From positions 506,756,601-506,820,600 of the forward strand of contig NC_053035.3 of NCBI RefSeq assembly GCF_002575655.3: DNA of 64,000 bases, written 5' to 3'. Below are positions 46,266 through 56,757 of the stretch, piece by piece. A program made the position numbers and the translations under genes. Source of the DNA: Aegilops tauschii subsp. strangulata. Its lineage: Eukaryota; Streptophyta; Magnoliopsida; Poales; Poaceae. Position 1 is the first letter of the stretch. Each line of letters starts with the position of its first letter. Under the pieces are notes generated by a model. That model saw nothing but the letters and a program-made list of their open reading frames with translations, did no database searches and was not told where the DNA came from.

Positions 46266-47060
46266 TCCCCCAAAAGGGGACCTCCTATACTTGCGCGCTG
46301 GCAAATAAGGCTGCACGCAGCCCCTCGCTCCCCGGGCGCGACCTTGGGCCGGCCAAGGTGTAGGGCGTGGCTCCCTTTTTTTTGTTTTCTGTTTTTTTTT
46401 GCTTCTTTTCAAAAGTTCGGAATTTCTAAAAAAGTTCAGAACTTCAAAAAATGTTCACTAAATGCAAAAAAATTGTTTCCTACTTCGAAAAATGTTCATG
46501 TATTCGGTAAAATGTTCAAAGTTTCTATAAAAGTAAAAAAACTTGAATTTTGATTGAACGTTTTCATTTTGTTGAAATTATTTTGTATTTAATGAAACAA
46601 TTAGAATGTTTTATGAACATTTTGCATATTTGTAATAAAATTTAAATTGAATGAATTTTTTTCAATAGGGTAAACAAATATTGAATCTCATATTATTTTT
46701 CGAATTAGTTTAACATATTTTAATATGACGAACATTTCTTAGAAATTATGAATGTTTATTTTATTCGATGTAATTATTTTGAATTTGATGAACATATTTG
46801 AATTCAAGAATAATTTTTTATTATAAGTACAACTTTCGATATGAAGAATAGTTTTTAGAAATATATGACATTTTTTAATATAATGAACATTGTTTTATTT
46901 TGCTGAACACTTTTGGATTAAAAAAATGTTCACGATTTGAAAAAATGTTTGAAATTCGAAAAATGTCCCTGATTTCAGAAATCCAAGTGAATTTGGAAAA
47001 AACGAAAAAGAAAACACACACAAATATAAAAAAGGGAAATGAAAATTAGAAAACGAAAAT
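46266..47060. other. Repeat-like intergenic DNA, GC-rich then AT-rich
   Basis: 46270-46380 is GC-rich (ccgggcgcgaccttgggccggcc) and ends in T runs. The rest is A/T-rich with repeated gttc/gaac motifs. Such sequence is common around Triticeae DNA transposons, but I cannot find ends. No gene. Confidence 0.4.
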
Positions 47061-47629
47061 TAGAAAAGAAAGGGAAAAGGCGAAAAATGAAGAAGAGAAA
47101 AAACCGAAAATTCAGTCTTTTTCTGGATGGCGACGAAGCAGCATGTAGAGCCACCGCGATTCGCCCAGCTCATGGCTGAAATTGACAGCAAGTTTATCCT
47201 CGTTCGTTTGCAGAATGCGGCGTCAGTCGTCATAAGGGTGAGCATTTTCCAAGGAGTGACTTTACTGAAAAGGTAGGTAGCACAGCACTCATTTGGGTTT
47301 TCTGACATACTGAAAACATAAATGATTTGATGGCCGGTCGACCGTGACATGAAGCAAAAACCAAGCAGTGATAATAAGCTCATATAATGAAACAAACTCA
47401 ATTTAAGTTCGTGATGGATCAAATGCCATGCCCGTGTATAAGGACTTATTACAGAAGAGAGGTCTAGCTAGCGCTGGTTGGAAAGAAGAATAAATTCCAA
47501 CAATGCATGCAGTTGCAAACAAATCAAAGCTGCTGACAATTAAAAACATGCACACTTACAACGTACTATAAGATCGACGTTAGTGTGGCTTCTTAATTGA
47601 GTATTACCGATGGAAGGAAAGGAGGTAGG
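47061..47629. other. 3' flank of the NLR gene
   Basis: No coding that I can support; the minus ORF at 47060-47422 has no recognisable pattern. It would include the 3' UTR of the NLR. No canonical poly(A) signal stands out. Confidence 0.4.
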
Positions 47630-50440
47630 CTAAACGCGGAGGTCTGAAACATGCTTCATCTTGTCATCCATCTGCTTCTGAGTCCAGTCAGCCTTGAACT
47701 CCCTGTGCAGATCCAGCATCCACAACTTGGTCAAGGATCCAAGGGTATCAATGCCATCAGGGACAGCATTCATCCCCAAGAGTGTCGTGATGTAGATCCC
47801 ATCAACCAACGGCATGGCACCCTCTTCAATCACCAACTGCTTCACATCAGGCATGCGCTTTAAGACGAGCGTCTTGAGCAGCGGAAAGCACCCAGCAGAA
47901 AGAACCAATATGCCTTCACTGCTCACCCTGTTAAGGCTGAGATAAGTGAGCGCCGGTACGTGACATGCCAGCACCGGCAGAGGGTCTTTTTCCTCAAGAT
48001 CGCACCAGCTTAGAGCCAGGTACTTGAGATACCTCCCAAGCTCCTGAAATATTGGGCAACTGAGTCCCGCCATGAACCAGCCACCTCTGACGATTAGCGT
48101 GCGGAGACTGGTCGAAGTTGGCTCGAATGCTTTGAAAGAAAGTGCCTCCTCCTCATCACTTGCTGACAAGAGTAAGCTTGAAAGTTGGGGCATACAGGAG
48201 AGGGCACGGAAAAGGTCGTCACAACTAGATGCATCGATGCTATCAATACAAACAGTCTGCAACCCGTGCATGTGCTTCAGCTGTAGCGCTACGTCTTTGC
48301 TGGCATGGACGGTCTCGAGGGTTTGCAGCTGTTGAAACCTGGAAATCATCTTAGGCGCTTCCACTCCGACCGAGTATCGGAACTCCGTCTGCTTCTCATC
48401 AGCGTACCTGTCAGCAAAAAGGTGACGTAGCTTCTCGGCCTTGACAATTCCTGACGGTAGCTTTTCTATTCTTGTGTGCTTGAGGTCCAGTGTCTCTAGG
48501 TTTGAGAGTTTATCAATAGTGTCTGGAAGAGACCTAACCTGGGTGCGCCTTAAGCCAATGTAGCGGAGATGGAACAGATTCCCGATGGATGCTGGTACTT
48601 GGTTGATTGGAGAGTCTTCAAGCTCGAGAACAGTAAGATAGATGGATTCAGAGAAAACTGAGGAAAGCATGTTGCTACAAGACCCAATCGACACCAACGT
48701 GCGGAGTCGTGTAAATTTGACTCCTCCTGGAGCTGTGTTATTGCTGTCACTCCAACCGCATGTCGAGAACCAACGAACTTGATCTGTGTCCAGGAGCATC
48801 AATTCGCCCTGGTCATTTGCGGAGCCAAACCTCTGCTCTTTCGCAACAGCGAGAGCTAGGTCTCGCACAATGTCATGCATCTTACAGGTACTAACCCTAA
48901 AGTGCTCATCCCGCTCCACAACTTGCAGCATATTCCGGTCGATGAGTTCCATGAGACACTCCTCCGCCACTTCCTCTGCAGTACAATCTTCTCTCTTTCT
49001 CGTGAATCCTTCAGCGATCCATAGCCGCACAAGGCTCTCCCGTGGCATTGGTTGGCCTTGAGGGAGCAAGGTGCAGTAAAGGAAACAGTTCCTGAGATAA
49101 CCCGGCAAGTCATGGTAGCTCCGGTTAAGTATGGCTTGGACATGGTCATTTCCCTGCAGCTCGCTCCAGAGATGGTTGTATATCTGATTCCAGGTGTGCT
49201 CTGTTTGTTCCTTCGCGGACAATACGCGGCCAGAATATACAATGGCCAATGGCAGGCCATGACATCCCCGGACTACAGCAGCTGCCACCTTCTCAAGCTC
49301 CGGAGGGCACTTGCAGGCAGGGCTGTTGTTGTGGAAAGCTATTGAACAAAAGAGTTTGAATGACTCGACGCTACCCAAGGGCTGGAGTAGCAGGCGACGT
49401 CCCCGAGGAGCTAGAGCAGCAACATCTTCCCTCCGTGTTGTGATCATAACACGGCTTCCTTGGAGACCCTGAAATGCATTGCACATCCGAGTATATGCTT
49501 CTCTTTCCCACACATCATCAAGCACGATCAAGCATTTCCTGTCTTGCAATGTCTTCTGTATTGCCTCTGTTAACTCATAGACATCAGCGTGATGGCCCAA
49601 GGCCACGTCAACACTCGGCGGTGACTGCCGTTGTATCTTGGTGAGCAGTTTCGCTAGCAAATCAACTACATTATATATTTCTGACACCACAATCCAAGCA
49701 TGAGCATCAGGAAAATTGTCTTTCTCCCGATCATACACAGTTTTCACAAGGGAAGTTTTTCCCAAGCCTCCCATTCCAGAAACTGTTATCAGCGTGGTTT
49801 CTTCCTCATTGGTGGTCAGCCATTCAGTCAACTTACTCCTGTTTTCATCAATTCCCACAAGATCCTCATCACTAACAAGCTCTGGAAAGGAACCTTCAGG
49901 CTTCTTCCTACCAATGTCTGCATCCTCATTTTCACTGGACTGGACTGTTATACTCCCGTAATTTCGCATTTCTATGACGCATCTGATCTCCTCCTCTATC
50001 TGTATGACATCTTCAAGAATTAATTTTCGCGTTTCTATGACGCATCTGATCTCCTCCTCTATCTGTATGACATCTTCAAGAATTATACTGAAAACCGTTA
50101 TGTGGCGTGAACTTCTGATGTCGTACCAGCGTAGGAAGCCATCTTCCTTGAGCTTGAGAGCCTCATACGAGTACCTGTCAATTACATCCTCAACATGGTA
50201 GGCCAGCTTCCGGACGTCTGCAATCCAACCCTTGATGACATTATTGGTGAGATGTGTTGTGCCAAAATCACGCATTACATTATTCATCGCCTTTAGCTGT
50301 ACCCCAAATTCTTCGATCTTGACTGGCAATTCATATAGGCTAGCAACTTTCTTCGACAACTTCTTTCTGACAGCTGATACTTCATTATTCAAACCGACTG
50401 ACCCAATCTTTGACAAAGCATGGAGTATAGCCTCCGCCAT
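47630..50440 (-). CDS. CC-NB-ARC-LRR immune receptor (NLR, RPM1-like), 936 aa
   Basis: Intracellular receptor that senses pathogen effectors and triggers defence and cell death. I chose the start MAEAILHALSKIGSV (50440) because it is the usual cereal CNL start and because a splice acceptor (tttttcag|gagcaaATG) lies just upstream; the frame is open 17 codons further. Coiled coil about 1-160 with an EDVID motif (HVEDVIDRY, 82-90). NB-ARC: P-loop GMGGLGKTS (222-230), kinase 2 CLIVLDDVW (303-311), RNBS-B GSRVMITTR (328-336), GLPL (GCHGLPLAI, 392-400), RNBS-D CFLYCTLLP (452-460), MHD (521-523). LRRs about 575-920. All motifs are intact and no stop occurs, so it can be functional. Odd: a 21-residue tandem duplication at 118-159. 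Confidence 0.95.
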   Translation of the reverse strand: MAEAILHALSKIGSVGLNNEVSAVRKKLSKKVASLYELPVKIEEFGVQLKAMNNVMRDFGTTHLTNNVIKGWIADVRKLAYHVEDVIDRYSYEALKLKEDGFLRWYDIRSSRHITVFSIILEDVIQIEEEIRCVIETRKLILEDVIQIEEEIRCVIEMRNYGSITVQSSENEDADIGRKKPEGSFPELVSDEDLVGIDENRSKLTEWLTTNEEETTLITVSGMGGLGKTSLVKTVYDREKDNFPDAHAWIVVSEIYNVVDLLAKLLTKIQRQSPPSVDVALGHHADVYELTEAIQKTLQDRKCLIVLDDVWEREAYTRMCNAFQGLQGSRVMITTRREDVAALAPRGRRLLLQPLGSVESFKLFCSIAFHNNSPACKCPPELEKVAAAVVRGCHGLPLAIVYSGRVLSAKEQTEHTWNQIYNHLWSELQGNDHVQAILNRSYHDLPGYLRNCFLYCTLLPQGQPMPRESLVRLWIAEGFTRKREDCTAEEVAEECLMELIDRNMLQVVERDEHFRVSTCKMHDIVRDLALAVAKEQRFGSANDQGELMLLDTDQVRWFSTCGWSDSNNTAPGGVKFTRLRTLVSIGSCSNMLSSVFSESIYLTVLELEDSPINQVPASIGNLFHLRYIGLRRTQVRSLPDTIDKLSNLETLDLKHTRIEKLPSGIVKAEKLRHLFADRYADEKQTEFRYSVGVEAPKMISRFQQLQTLETVHASKDVALQLKHMHGLQTVCIDSIDASSCDDLFRALSCMPQLSSLLLSASDEEEALSFKAFEPTSTSLRTLIVRGGWFMAGLSCPIFQELGRYLKYLALSWCDLEEKDPLPVLACHVPALTYLSLNRVSSEGILVLSAGCFPLLKTLVLKRMPDVKQLVIEEGAMPLVDGIYITTLLGMNAVPDGIDTLGSLTKLWMLDLHREFKADWTQKQMDDKMKHVSDLRV
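49963..50088 (-). repeat. In-frame 63-bp tandem duplication inside the NLR
   Basis: The copies 49963-50025 and 50026-50088 differ at one base (gcatttct versus gcgtttct). They encode two 21-residue units with the core LEDVIQIEEEIRCVIE, in the linker between coiled coil and NB-ARC. Confidence 0.95.
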
Positions 50441-50446
50441 TTGCTC

Positions 50447-50714
50447 CTGAAAAACCACCGACAATGACCAAGTTACATAAAACATCAACACTCCTTGGAA
50501 AAGATGTGGTATATGTTACGTTTATAAAGGATGTTAAAACACTCGTATGTTGTTGCTTAATACTTCAAATGTTTAGCCAATTTGTTAATTCACTGTGATT
50601 AATTATCTTCCGCCACAACATGCAGGATTGCGCTATTACAGCTCTCAAACACACCAAGAATGGAGCGGATGAAACAACAACTATATTAATCACTAATAAT
50701 TTATTAGGGCTTAC
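50447..50714 (-). other. Probable 5'-UTR intron of the NLR gene
   Basis: On the minus strand a donor (caacg|gtaagccc, intron from 50714) and a pyrimidine-rich acceptor (ggtttttcag, ending 50447) frame 268 bases ending six bases before the start codon. 5'-UTR introns are known in some plant NLR genes. Confidence 0.5.
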
Positions 50715-51335
50715 CGTTGCAAATGGGGAAAGGGAATTTTAGATAAAGGAAGTGGAAATAGAAAATTATCGTGGAAACAGAAGACTGTTTTCTGACAGAA
50801 CTCCAATGGAAATAGACTTTCCATAGCCAACTGTGTGGAAATTTCCCTTTCTTTTAATTTGTGTGTACGACCCACTCCATCCCAACACATAAACAGGTTT
50901 GGCCCAGCCCAATCTATCCACAAAAACCTAATCTTCCCATACTTTTTGTAACACCCTAGATTTCCACGAATCAAGCTCCGATAAATCATGCTCTTGGACT
51001 TCCTTAATCCATCTTTCAATGTATTCATTCATTGAATCAAAAATACGACGGCACAGATGCTTCGGGCTCGTCGATCGAAAAACACTACTCGTTTGCCCAA
51101 ATCGGAGTTCTCATTCCAAGCGCTATGATTATTATTTATTTCGACTTCGTGTTATATAAAAGTGAAAGAAAAAAACAGGGTTGTACAATCCCCATGGCTT
51201 ATCCCTTGCCTCCACCACGTGAGCTCCTACTGATCCACATCTCCAAGGTCGGCCTCCCCTCCTTGACTCTCACGCACGAGTCAAGGACCTACTAGTGCAG
51301 CTGGAGCGCGTGAACTACATAAAACCACCACATTG
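50715..51335. other. Presumed promoter side of the NLR gene
   Basis: No ORF with recognisable features. A TATA-like tatataa is readable on the minus strand near 51151-51157, but it lies over 430 bases from the proposed first exon, so its role is unclear. Confidence 0.35.
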
Positions 51336-51374
51336 CACTATTGGAATCGGCTAGTTTGGCTTGTGAGAAGATAA

Positions 51375-52756
51375 GCCCAACTTCACCGCGCCACTCCATC
51401 CTGTCCGCGTGCGTCCGTTTGAGGTAAAACGGACGAACCAGACGGCCCAGCGCGCGGGCGCAAACGGACTTTTGTCCGTTTTCTTTCCGCTTTCGACCCA
51501 TCCCGGCCCAAGTTTGCGCCGCTTTTGGGGTGAAACGGACAGCACGCGAATGCGCGGGCCGTCTACGCGTGTCCTCCCTGGCCCGCCCGTCGGTGGCACA
51601 GGGACGTCTTTTTCTATCCGTCCCCTCCCTCCCTCCGGCCGCACCCGCTCAACTCTTCTCCACTCTTCCCCTCGCCGTCGCCGCTGCCATTGCAGCTCGG
51701 ACGCGTGCTCGCCCAACCCCTTCCCCTCTGCGCCCCCGAGCTACCCAACCACGGCCACCTCATTTGCGCACCCGCCAGCCGGATTTGGGGCGGATCCGGT
51801 CGGTCTTGAGCTCGCCCGGCTATGGGAGGCCACGCCGCGCCATGGACAGGCCGGGCACCGGGCCGAAAGGCCCTGGCAAGGCCGCATGCAAGCAGTGGCT
51901 CCTCCTCTAGCCGCTCGGATCTACACCGTCGGTGGTCCGCTGGCAGATACACGAATGGCGGTCGGCCGGGCTCGGTGCTAGCCCAAAAGCTCATCGGCAC
52001 ACCGTTGCCGCTCATTAAGTACGACGACTGCCCAAAGAAGGTCGTGCGCCGCGCGTCTACAACGCCGGAACATTCCGGATGGGTGTTCATCAAGTGCTTA
52101 AACGATGGGGTATGTGCTATTGTTAGCTTTGATTGTGCTCTCGGATTTGACTAGTTGTGCTAACTTAAAATTTTATTGTGTAGCACGGATGCAAGTTTTG
52201 GTATTGGGAAGAAGAGTACATCGATATATTGATAGCGCGCAATTTAATAGATGTTTCGTGCACTTTTAGCTAGAATAGATGCTAGAGATGAGACTAGTGC
52301 ATATGTTGGTAGAATAGAGGCTAGACATGAGAGTAGATGCGAGGAAGCAACCTCTACTTCTTTAGACTCGAAGAAGAAAGAAGCACGCAAGATCGAGACT
52401 CCTCCGCAGATCAACAATGAGTGCATCGAGAAGGCACTAACCCAACTCAAGGGAGGAGTTATGGAAGTTGTATATCTTCTAAAATGTATTCTTGTGGTTC
52501 TTATTTTTTTTGGTCTTGCTTTTCTAGTCAAAATTTGGTGATGTATTCCCATGTACCAAAAATGAATGAAGAAGAAAAATTAAGGACTCGCAAAGAAAAA
52601 TGCACGCGGACAGGATGCGGCTGGAATGCGTCCGCGCGTTGGGCGCACGGAAACCGCATCCCAGAAACTGTCCGGACACGACCCCATCACCCTACCAAAA
52701 CGGACAGAATCAGGGCAAAGCGGACGTCCGTTTGGAGTCGCGCGGTGGAGTTGGCC
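51375..52756 (+). mobile_element. PIF/Harbinger-type element with captured gene (1382 bp)
   Basis: The ends are inverted (gcccaacttcaccgcgc on the left; complement of the right end ggccaactccaccgcgc) and flanked by the 3-bp duplication taa (51372-51374 and 52757-52759), as in PIF/Harbinger elements. Both subterminal parts repeat acggac/gtccgt motifs many times. No transposase or Myb-like protein is present; the interior carries a GRF-type gene (51822-52541). Confidence 0.72.
51822..52541 (+). pseudogene. GRF-zinc-finger and transmembrane protein gene carried by the Harbinger element
   Basis: Exon 1 (51822-52109) has a Ser-rich start, then TPLPLIKYDDCPKKVV and SGWVFIKCLNDG. The intron 52110-52183 has a gtatgt donor and a tgtag acceptor and joins in phase 0 to HGCKFWYWEEEYID. 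This is the pattern of a GRF-type zinc finger, which binds nucleic acid. The first expected cysteine is Tyr here (KYDDC). A frameshift lies between about 52184 and 52255. The next part is charged and helical (ARIDARDETSAYVGRIEARH), and the protein ends in a hydrophobic helix (YLLKCILVVLIFFGLAFLV). GRF plus C-terminal membrane helix occurs in many small grass proteins as I recall. This copy is damaged. The exact start is unsure. Confidence 0.6.
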
Positions 52757-52759
52757 TAA

Positions 52760-52981
52760 GGAAAGATAGAGGAAGGTTGGGCATGGGGCTGCAGAGTTGT
52801 GTGTGGTGCTGCACCTACCATGTCATCGATCCTGTGCACAAGTGCTTGACCAATAGGAAGAAAGTATGCATTAAGGAAATTGTGTGTTTTCTTTGCTTAT
52901 TAAAACATAGTAAAGAACAGACCAAAAATCATTAGAAAGCTCTGATTTTTTGTCAACAACACTGGTTAGCTTACTTCCTGA
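52760..52981. other. Short unassigned stretch inside CACTA 3
   Basis: No recognisable coding or repeat between the Harbinger and foldback elements; presumed CACTA interior. Confidence 0.3.
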
Positions 52982-54146
52982 TTTTTTTTGAAACTATGAT
53001 GATTTGTATAGCAAATTCGGAAAATATACACCCTAATGCAGAAAAATCAAAACTATCACCCTGTCGGCCTCATGTTGGCTGAAGAGAGACTTTTTCGGCC
53101 AACAATTGGCCAAAAAGGACTTTTCGGCCTCTTTGGCCAACACCTGCTCTACTGTTTTAGAAAATTCATATCAATTAGGATTTTTAGTATTTTAATTTGA
53201 TTCTTTTTGCATTAGATTAGAAGTTTTATGAAGTTTCTGTAGATATCAAGTTTGACTAGATTTGAAAGTTTGAATTTGAATTTTAATGAATTTGCTCAAA
53301 TCACTAGATTGCCTATAATTTGAGCTAGGAGTATTTTTTCAGATGATTCTTTTTGCTACTGGTTCTTTGTGACTTTGTTTATCAGTAGTAATTAATTGGC
53401 GAATTTTATAATTATTTAAAATTAGGTTTTTATGAAAACAGTTCTGTTTTAGTGTTTTATAGGTTTTATGCCATTTCTTTTAATTTTAATTGCTTTAAAT
53501 TGTTTTCTTTAGGTTTTTTTGACATATTCTTTTTGTTTCTGTTTAGTTATCAGTAGCTAATAACTTAACAGAAACTAAAAGAATATGTCAAAAAATAAAT
53601 AAAACAATTTAAAGCAATTAAAATTAAAAGAAATAGCACAAAACCTATAAAACACTAAAACAGAACTGTTTTCGTGAAAACCTAATTTTAAATAATCCTA
53701 AAATTCACCAATTAATTACTACTGATAAACAAAGTCACAAAGAACCAGTAGAAAAAAGAACCATCTAAAAAGAATACACCTAGCTCAAATTGTAGGCAAT
53801 CTAGTGATTTGAGCAAATTCATAAAAATTCAAATTCAGACTTTCAAATCTAGTCAAACTTGATATCTACAGAAACTTCATAAAATTTATAATCTAATGCG
53901 AAAAGAATCAAATTAAAATACTAAAAATCCTAATTGATATGAATTTTCTAAAACAGTAGAGCCGGTGTTGGCCGAAAAGTCTTTTTTGGCCAGCGGTTGG
54001 CCGAAAAGTCCCTCTTCGGCCAATGGTAGGTCGAAAAGTCCCTCTTCGGCCAACAGGAGGCCGACAGGGTGATACTTTTGATTTTTCTGCATTAGGGTGT
54101 ATAGTTTCCGAATTTGTTATAAAAATCATCATAGTTTCAAAAAAAA
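52982..54146. mobile_element. Foldback element: 1.16-kb near-perfect palindrome
   Basis: The left arm (52982 to about 53550) is the reverse complement of the right arm (about 53550-54146), with the ends ttttttttgaaactatgatg and its complement. The arms carry repeated ggccgaaaagtccctcttcgg motifs; the right arm has one more copy than the left. There is no ORF of interest. Structure fits a foldback or TIR-only Mutator-like element; a target duplication is not clear (cttcct on the left, cttcca on the right). Confidence 0.8.
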
Positions 54147-55870
54147 GTCTTCCATCCTTCTTGCCAAGTTTCAGATTTTCTGGAGTTTGCTTGAATTTTC
54201 TGGAATTAGAAAATTGGAAAACTCATTGTTCGGGGTCGAGTTTTGGCATTCTCATGTTTTATATTACTTTCCTGTTCTTGTATAAAGCTTAAATATAGAC
54301 TCAAGAATACAAATACTCCCTCCATTTTCATATAGAAGGTCACAAACTCAAATTACACGTATCAAGATAAAAATTAATGTGTGCTTTACAAGCCAATTTG
54401 TTTTCTCGTTTACGGGGTTAATTAATAGGGTGCATGTACATTAGAGGAAATTGAGTGGCCGTGAGAGAGGAAGCAGGTGAGTTTGTCATTATCATCCACT
54501 ACATGCATGCTAGTAATTAAGCCATGGGTTAATAGTACGAGGAAACATCATTAATATTTGCCTCGATTACTGTTGGTGGCCTTGTATAGATGTAAAATGT
54601 GTTTTTCATAGTGGCCTTGTATACAAAAATAGAGGAAGTATGATTTTTAACCCAATTTTTTCAACCTTTTTCATGCATTTTTAGTTCAAATTTGAATAAT
54701 ATTCGTTAAATTTCTAGAAATGCACTTAGTGGCTTAAATAATGCAAACAAACTTTGAAAAATGAGAAATTTTCACATGGATCTTCTAGTGGTGTATCTTG
54801 GGTGCAGAAAAAAATATAGTGCCAATGGATGAAGCATCGGCCACATCGGCCTAGAAACAAACCCGTTCCCTCTCGAAACCACGTTTCTTCGTGTGAGATA
54901 GTCCTGTTTCCAAAGGTTGTGCATCATAAATTTTCTGAAACTTTCTCAAGTTTTTACCATGCACTACAGGGATTATATGATGACACCGTGCTAAATTTCA
55001 TGTTTTTCAGAGTTTGTTTGCAGTTTTTGGAATAAAAAGTGATAGAACTCCACGTTTTTCAGTGAATCTTAGCACCCTCATGTTTGGAAATACTTTCATT
55101 TTCTTGCATGAGGCCTAACGTAGACTCGAGAACACAAATATGATTTTTCAATATAATTTTGATAACCATTTCAAGCACTTACAGTTCAAATTTGAATTAT
55201 ATCCGCTAAATATCTACAAATCATTTAACGGTTTAGATATAGAAAACGGACTCCGAAAGATGCCAAATTTTTACATAGCTCATATAATGGTTTGTATTGA
55301 GTGTAGAAAAAACTTCAATGCCAACGGATGAAGCGTTGGTCGTTTCACCTTCAAACTAGATGCGTTCACTATCGAAACCATGTGTCTTCCTTGGAGGTTA
55401 TTCAATTTCTAAGCAATGTATGTCATAACTTTTACGAAACCTTCTCAATTTTTTAACATGCACTACATGGATTGTATGATGAAATCATGCAAAGTTTCAT
55501 GCTTTTCGGAGTTCGTTTGCATTTTTTGAAATTTAAAAACCTAAACACTCCATGTTTGGGGTAGAGTCTTGGCGCCCTCATGATTCGAATTACTTTCATT
55601 TGCTTTTATAGGTCCTAAATATGGACTCGGGAATACATATATGATTTTTCAATACAATTTTGCCGACTTTTTCATTCAATGGTAGTTCAAATTTTTATGT
55701 AATGGCGATAAATGTCTAGAAACACACGTCATTGTTTAAATATAGCAAACCGACTCCGAAAGATGCCAAATTTTTACATGCGCCATGCAATGGCATACAT
55801 TGAGTGTAGAACAAATTCAATGCCACCGGCTGAAGCACGGTCGCATCGCCAAAATTTTATTATATTCACT
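54147..55870 (+). repeat. About 500-bp tandem repeat inside CACTA 3
   Basis: Units start tgatttttcaatat at 54641, 55141 and 55642, with the tail of an earlier unit at 54147-54315. Shared pieces include ccgaaagatgccaaattttt and atgcactacatggattgtatg. Copies differ a lot, so the array is old. A Stowaway MITE interrupts it. Confidence 0.85.
54316..54638. mobile_element. Stowaway (Tc1/mariner) MITE, 323 bp
   Basis: The ends are inverted (ctccctccattttcatatag and complement of ...aaaatagaggaag) and flanked by TA on both sides (54314-54315, 54639-54640). The neighbouring repeat unit shows the empty site (acacaaatatgattttt at 55132-55148). Confidence 0.88.
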
Positions 55871-56104
55871 AAAATGTCGAGTGCCTACAAAAATCACTTC
55901 ATGAATATAAATGGAAAGTTGAGGGGTGGGAGTACAAAATAAATTGTGTAGAAACTAAACGAGCATGAAACAGAAAAGGAAAACAAATAATGTACAAACG
56001 ATAAGAAACAACAAAAGGGAGAAGAAAATGGAAAAGTTAATTGTTTGTCATGTGCAATAACAATACACTGGCAAAGAGAAAGGACATGAAAATAAAAAAT
56101 AAAA

Positions 56105-56340
56105 AATGTTTGCCGAGTGCTAAAAGAAAAAGAACTCGGCAAAGATTTGTTTGACGAGTGCAAAAAGAAAAGAACTAGGCAAATATTTCTTTGCCCAGTG
56201 CAAAAAAATAAATAAACTCGACAAATAAGTCTTTGCCCGGTGCAAGAAAAAAACTTGGGAAACAATTCTTTGCTGGGTGCCCCTATAAAATGCACTAGGC
56301 AAACTTTTAGAACTGGGGGAAATATCAGATTCTAGTAGTG
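56105..56340 (+). repeat. Subterminal repeats of CACTA 3
   Basis: At least seven copies of ttgccgagtgc-like motifs, in both orientations, with A-rich spacers, up to the terminus. These are transposase-binding repeats in CACTA elements. Confidence 0.85.
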
Positions 56341-56757
56341 TTGGCACCTAGGTTTGCATAAAAACATCAGTTTACTATTTTTTGCCAGAAATCATTGATT
56401 CTCGGCCTAATCTTTTGCAAAAAGCACTAGTTGACAGATTGGCCCATTTGACGACGATTATGACACATGGAGTCCACCATTTGCTGACGTGGTGTAACAG
56501 TTCTCTATAAACACTGTTAGATGAGGTCTTTTTGCCAAAAACTCCCCCTGCATCTCAGCGGCGAGTACAAGCGCGTCGAGCAGGCCCTGGTTTCCGCATA
56601 GGGGCAGGCGCGGCGACCACGGCTAGTTCGCCGGCCGGCGAGTACATTGGAATGTCTGCCAAATTTCCGTATCGTGAATATTTCCGGGAGTTCAATTGGA
56701 TCCGCCGGATTTTTAGTGGGGCCTCACTAGTATGTAAAATTTTACAACGGTATTCGG
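56341..56757. other. Unassigned intergenic DNA
   Basis: No coding with recognisable features. The short ORF at 56532-56765 is GC-rich with no pattern. Confidence 0.3.

Larger units (their letters stand above)
51336..56340 (+). mobile_element. CACTA transposon 3, filled with nested elements
   Basis: The right end is clear: subterminal repeats of the type tttgccgagtgc / actcggcaaag (56108-56310) and the terminus tctagtagtg (56331-56340), followed by ttg. The left end is proposed at 51336 (cactattggaatcgg), which matches the right terminus at 12 of 15 positions and is preceded by ttg (51333-51335), the same 3-bp target site. The left side lacks the subterminal repeats, perhaps because the Harbinger element entered 39 bases inside and DNA was lost. 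No transposase seen. Confidence 0.5.

Noticed and set aside
47060..47422. 120-codon minus-strand ORF downstream of the NLR
   Set aside because: No recognisable pattern; it lies in the 3' flank of the NLR and starts without context. Could be UTR sequence.
50441..50491. Upstream 17 codons as the true NLR N-terminus
   Set aside because: They lie in the predicted intron/acceptor region; cereal CNLs start with MAEA-like sequences as found at 50440.
51085..51105. cactactcgtttgccc as left end of CACTA 3
   Set aside because: It is not preceded by ttg, the bases after the right end, and matches the right terminus less well than 51336.
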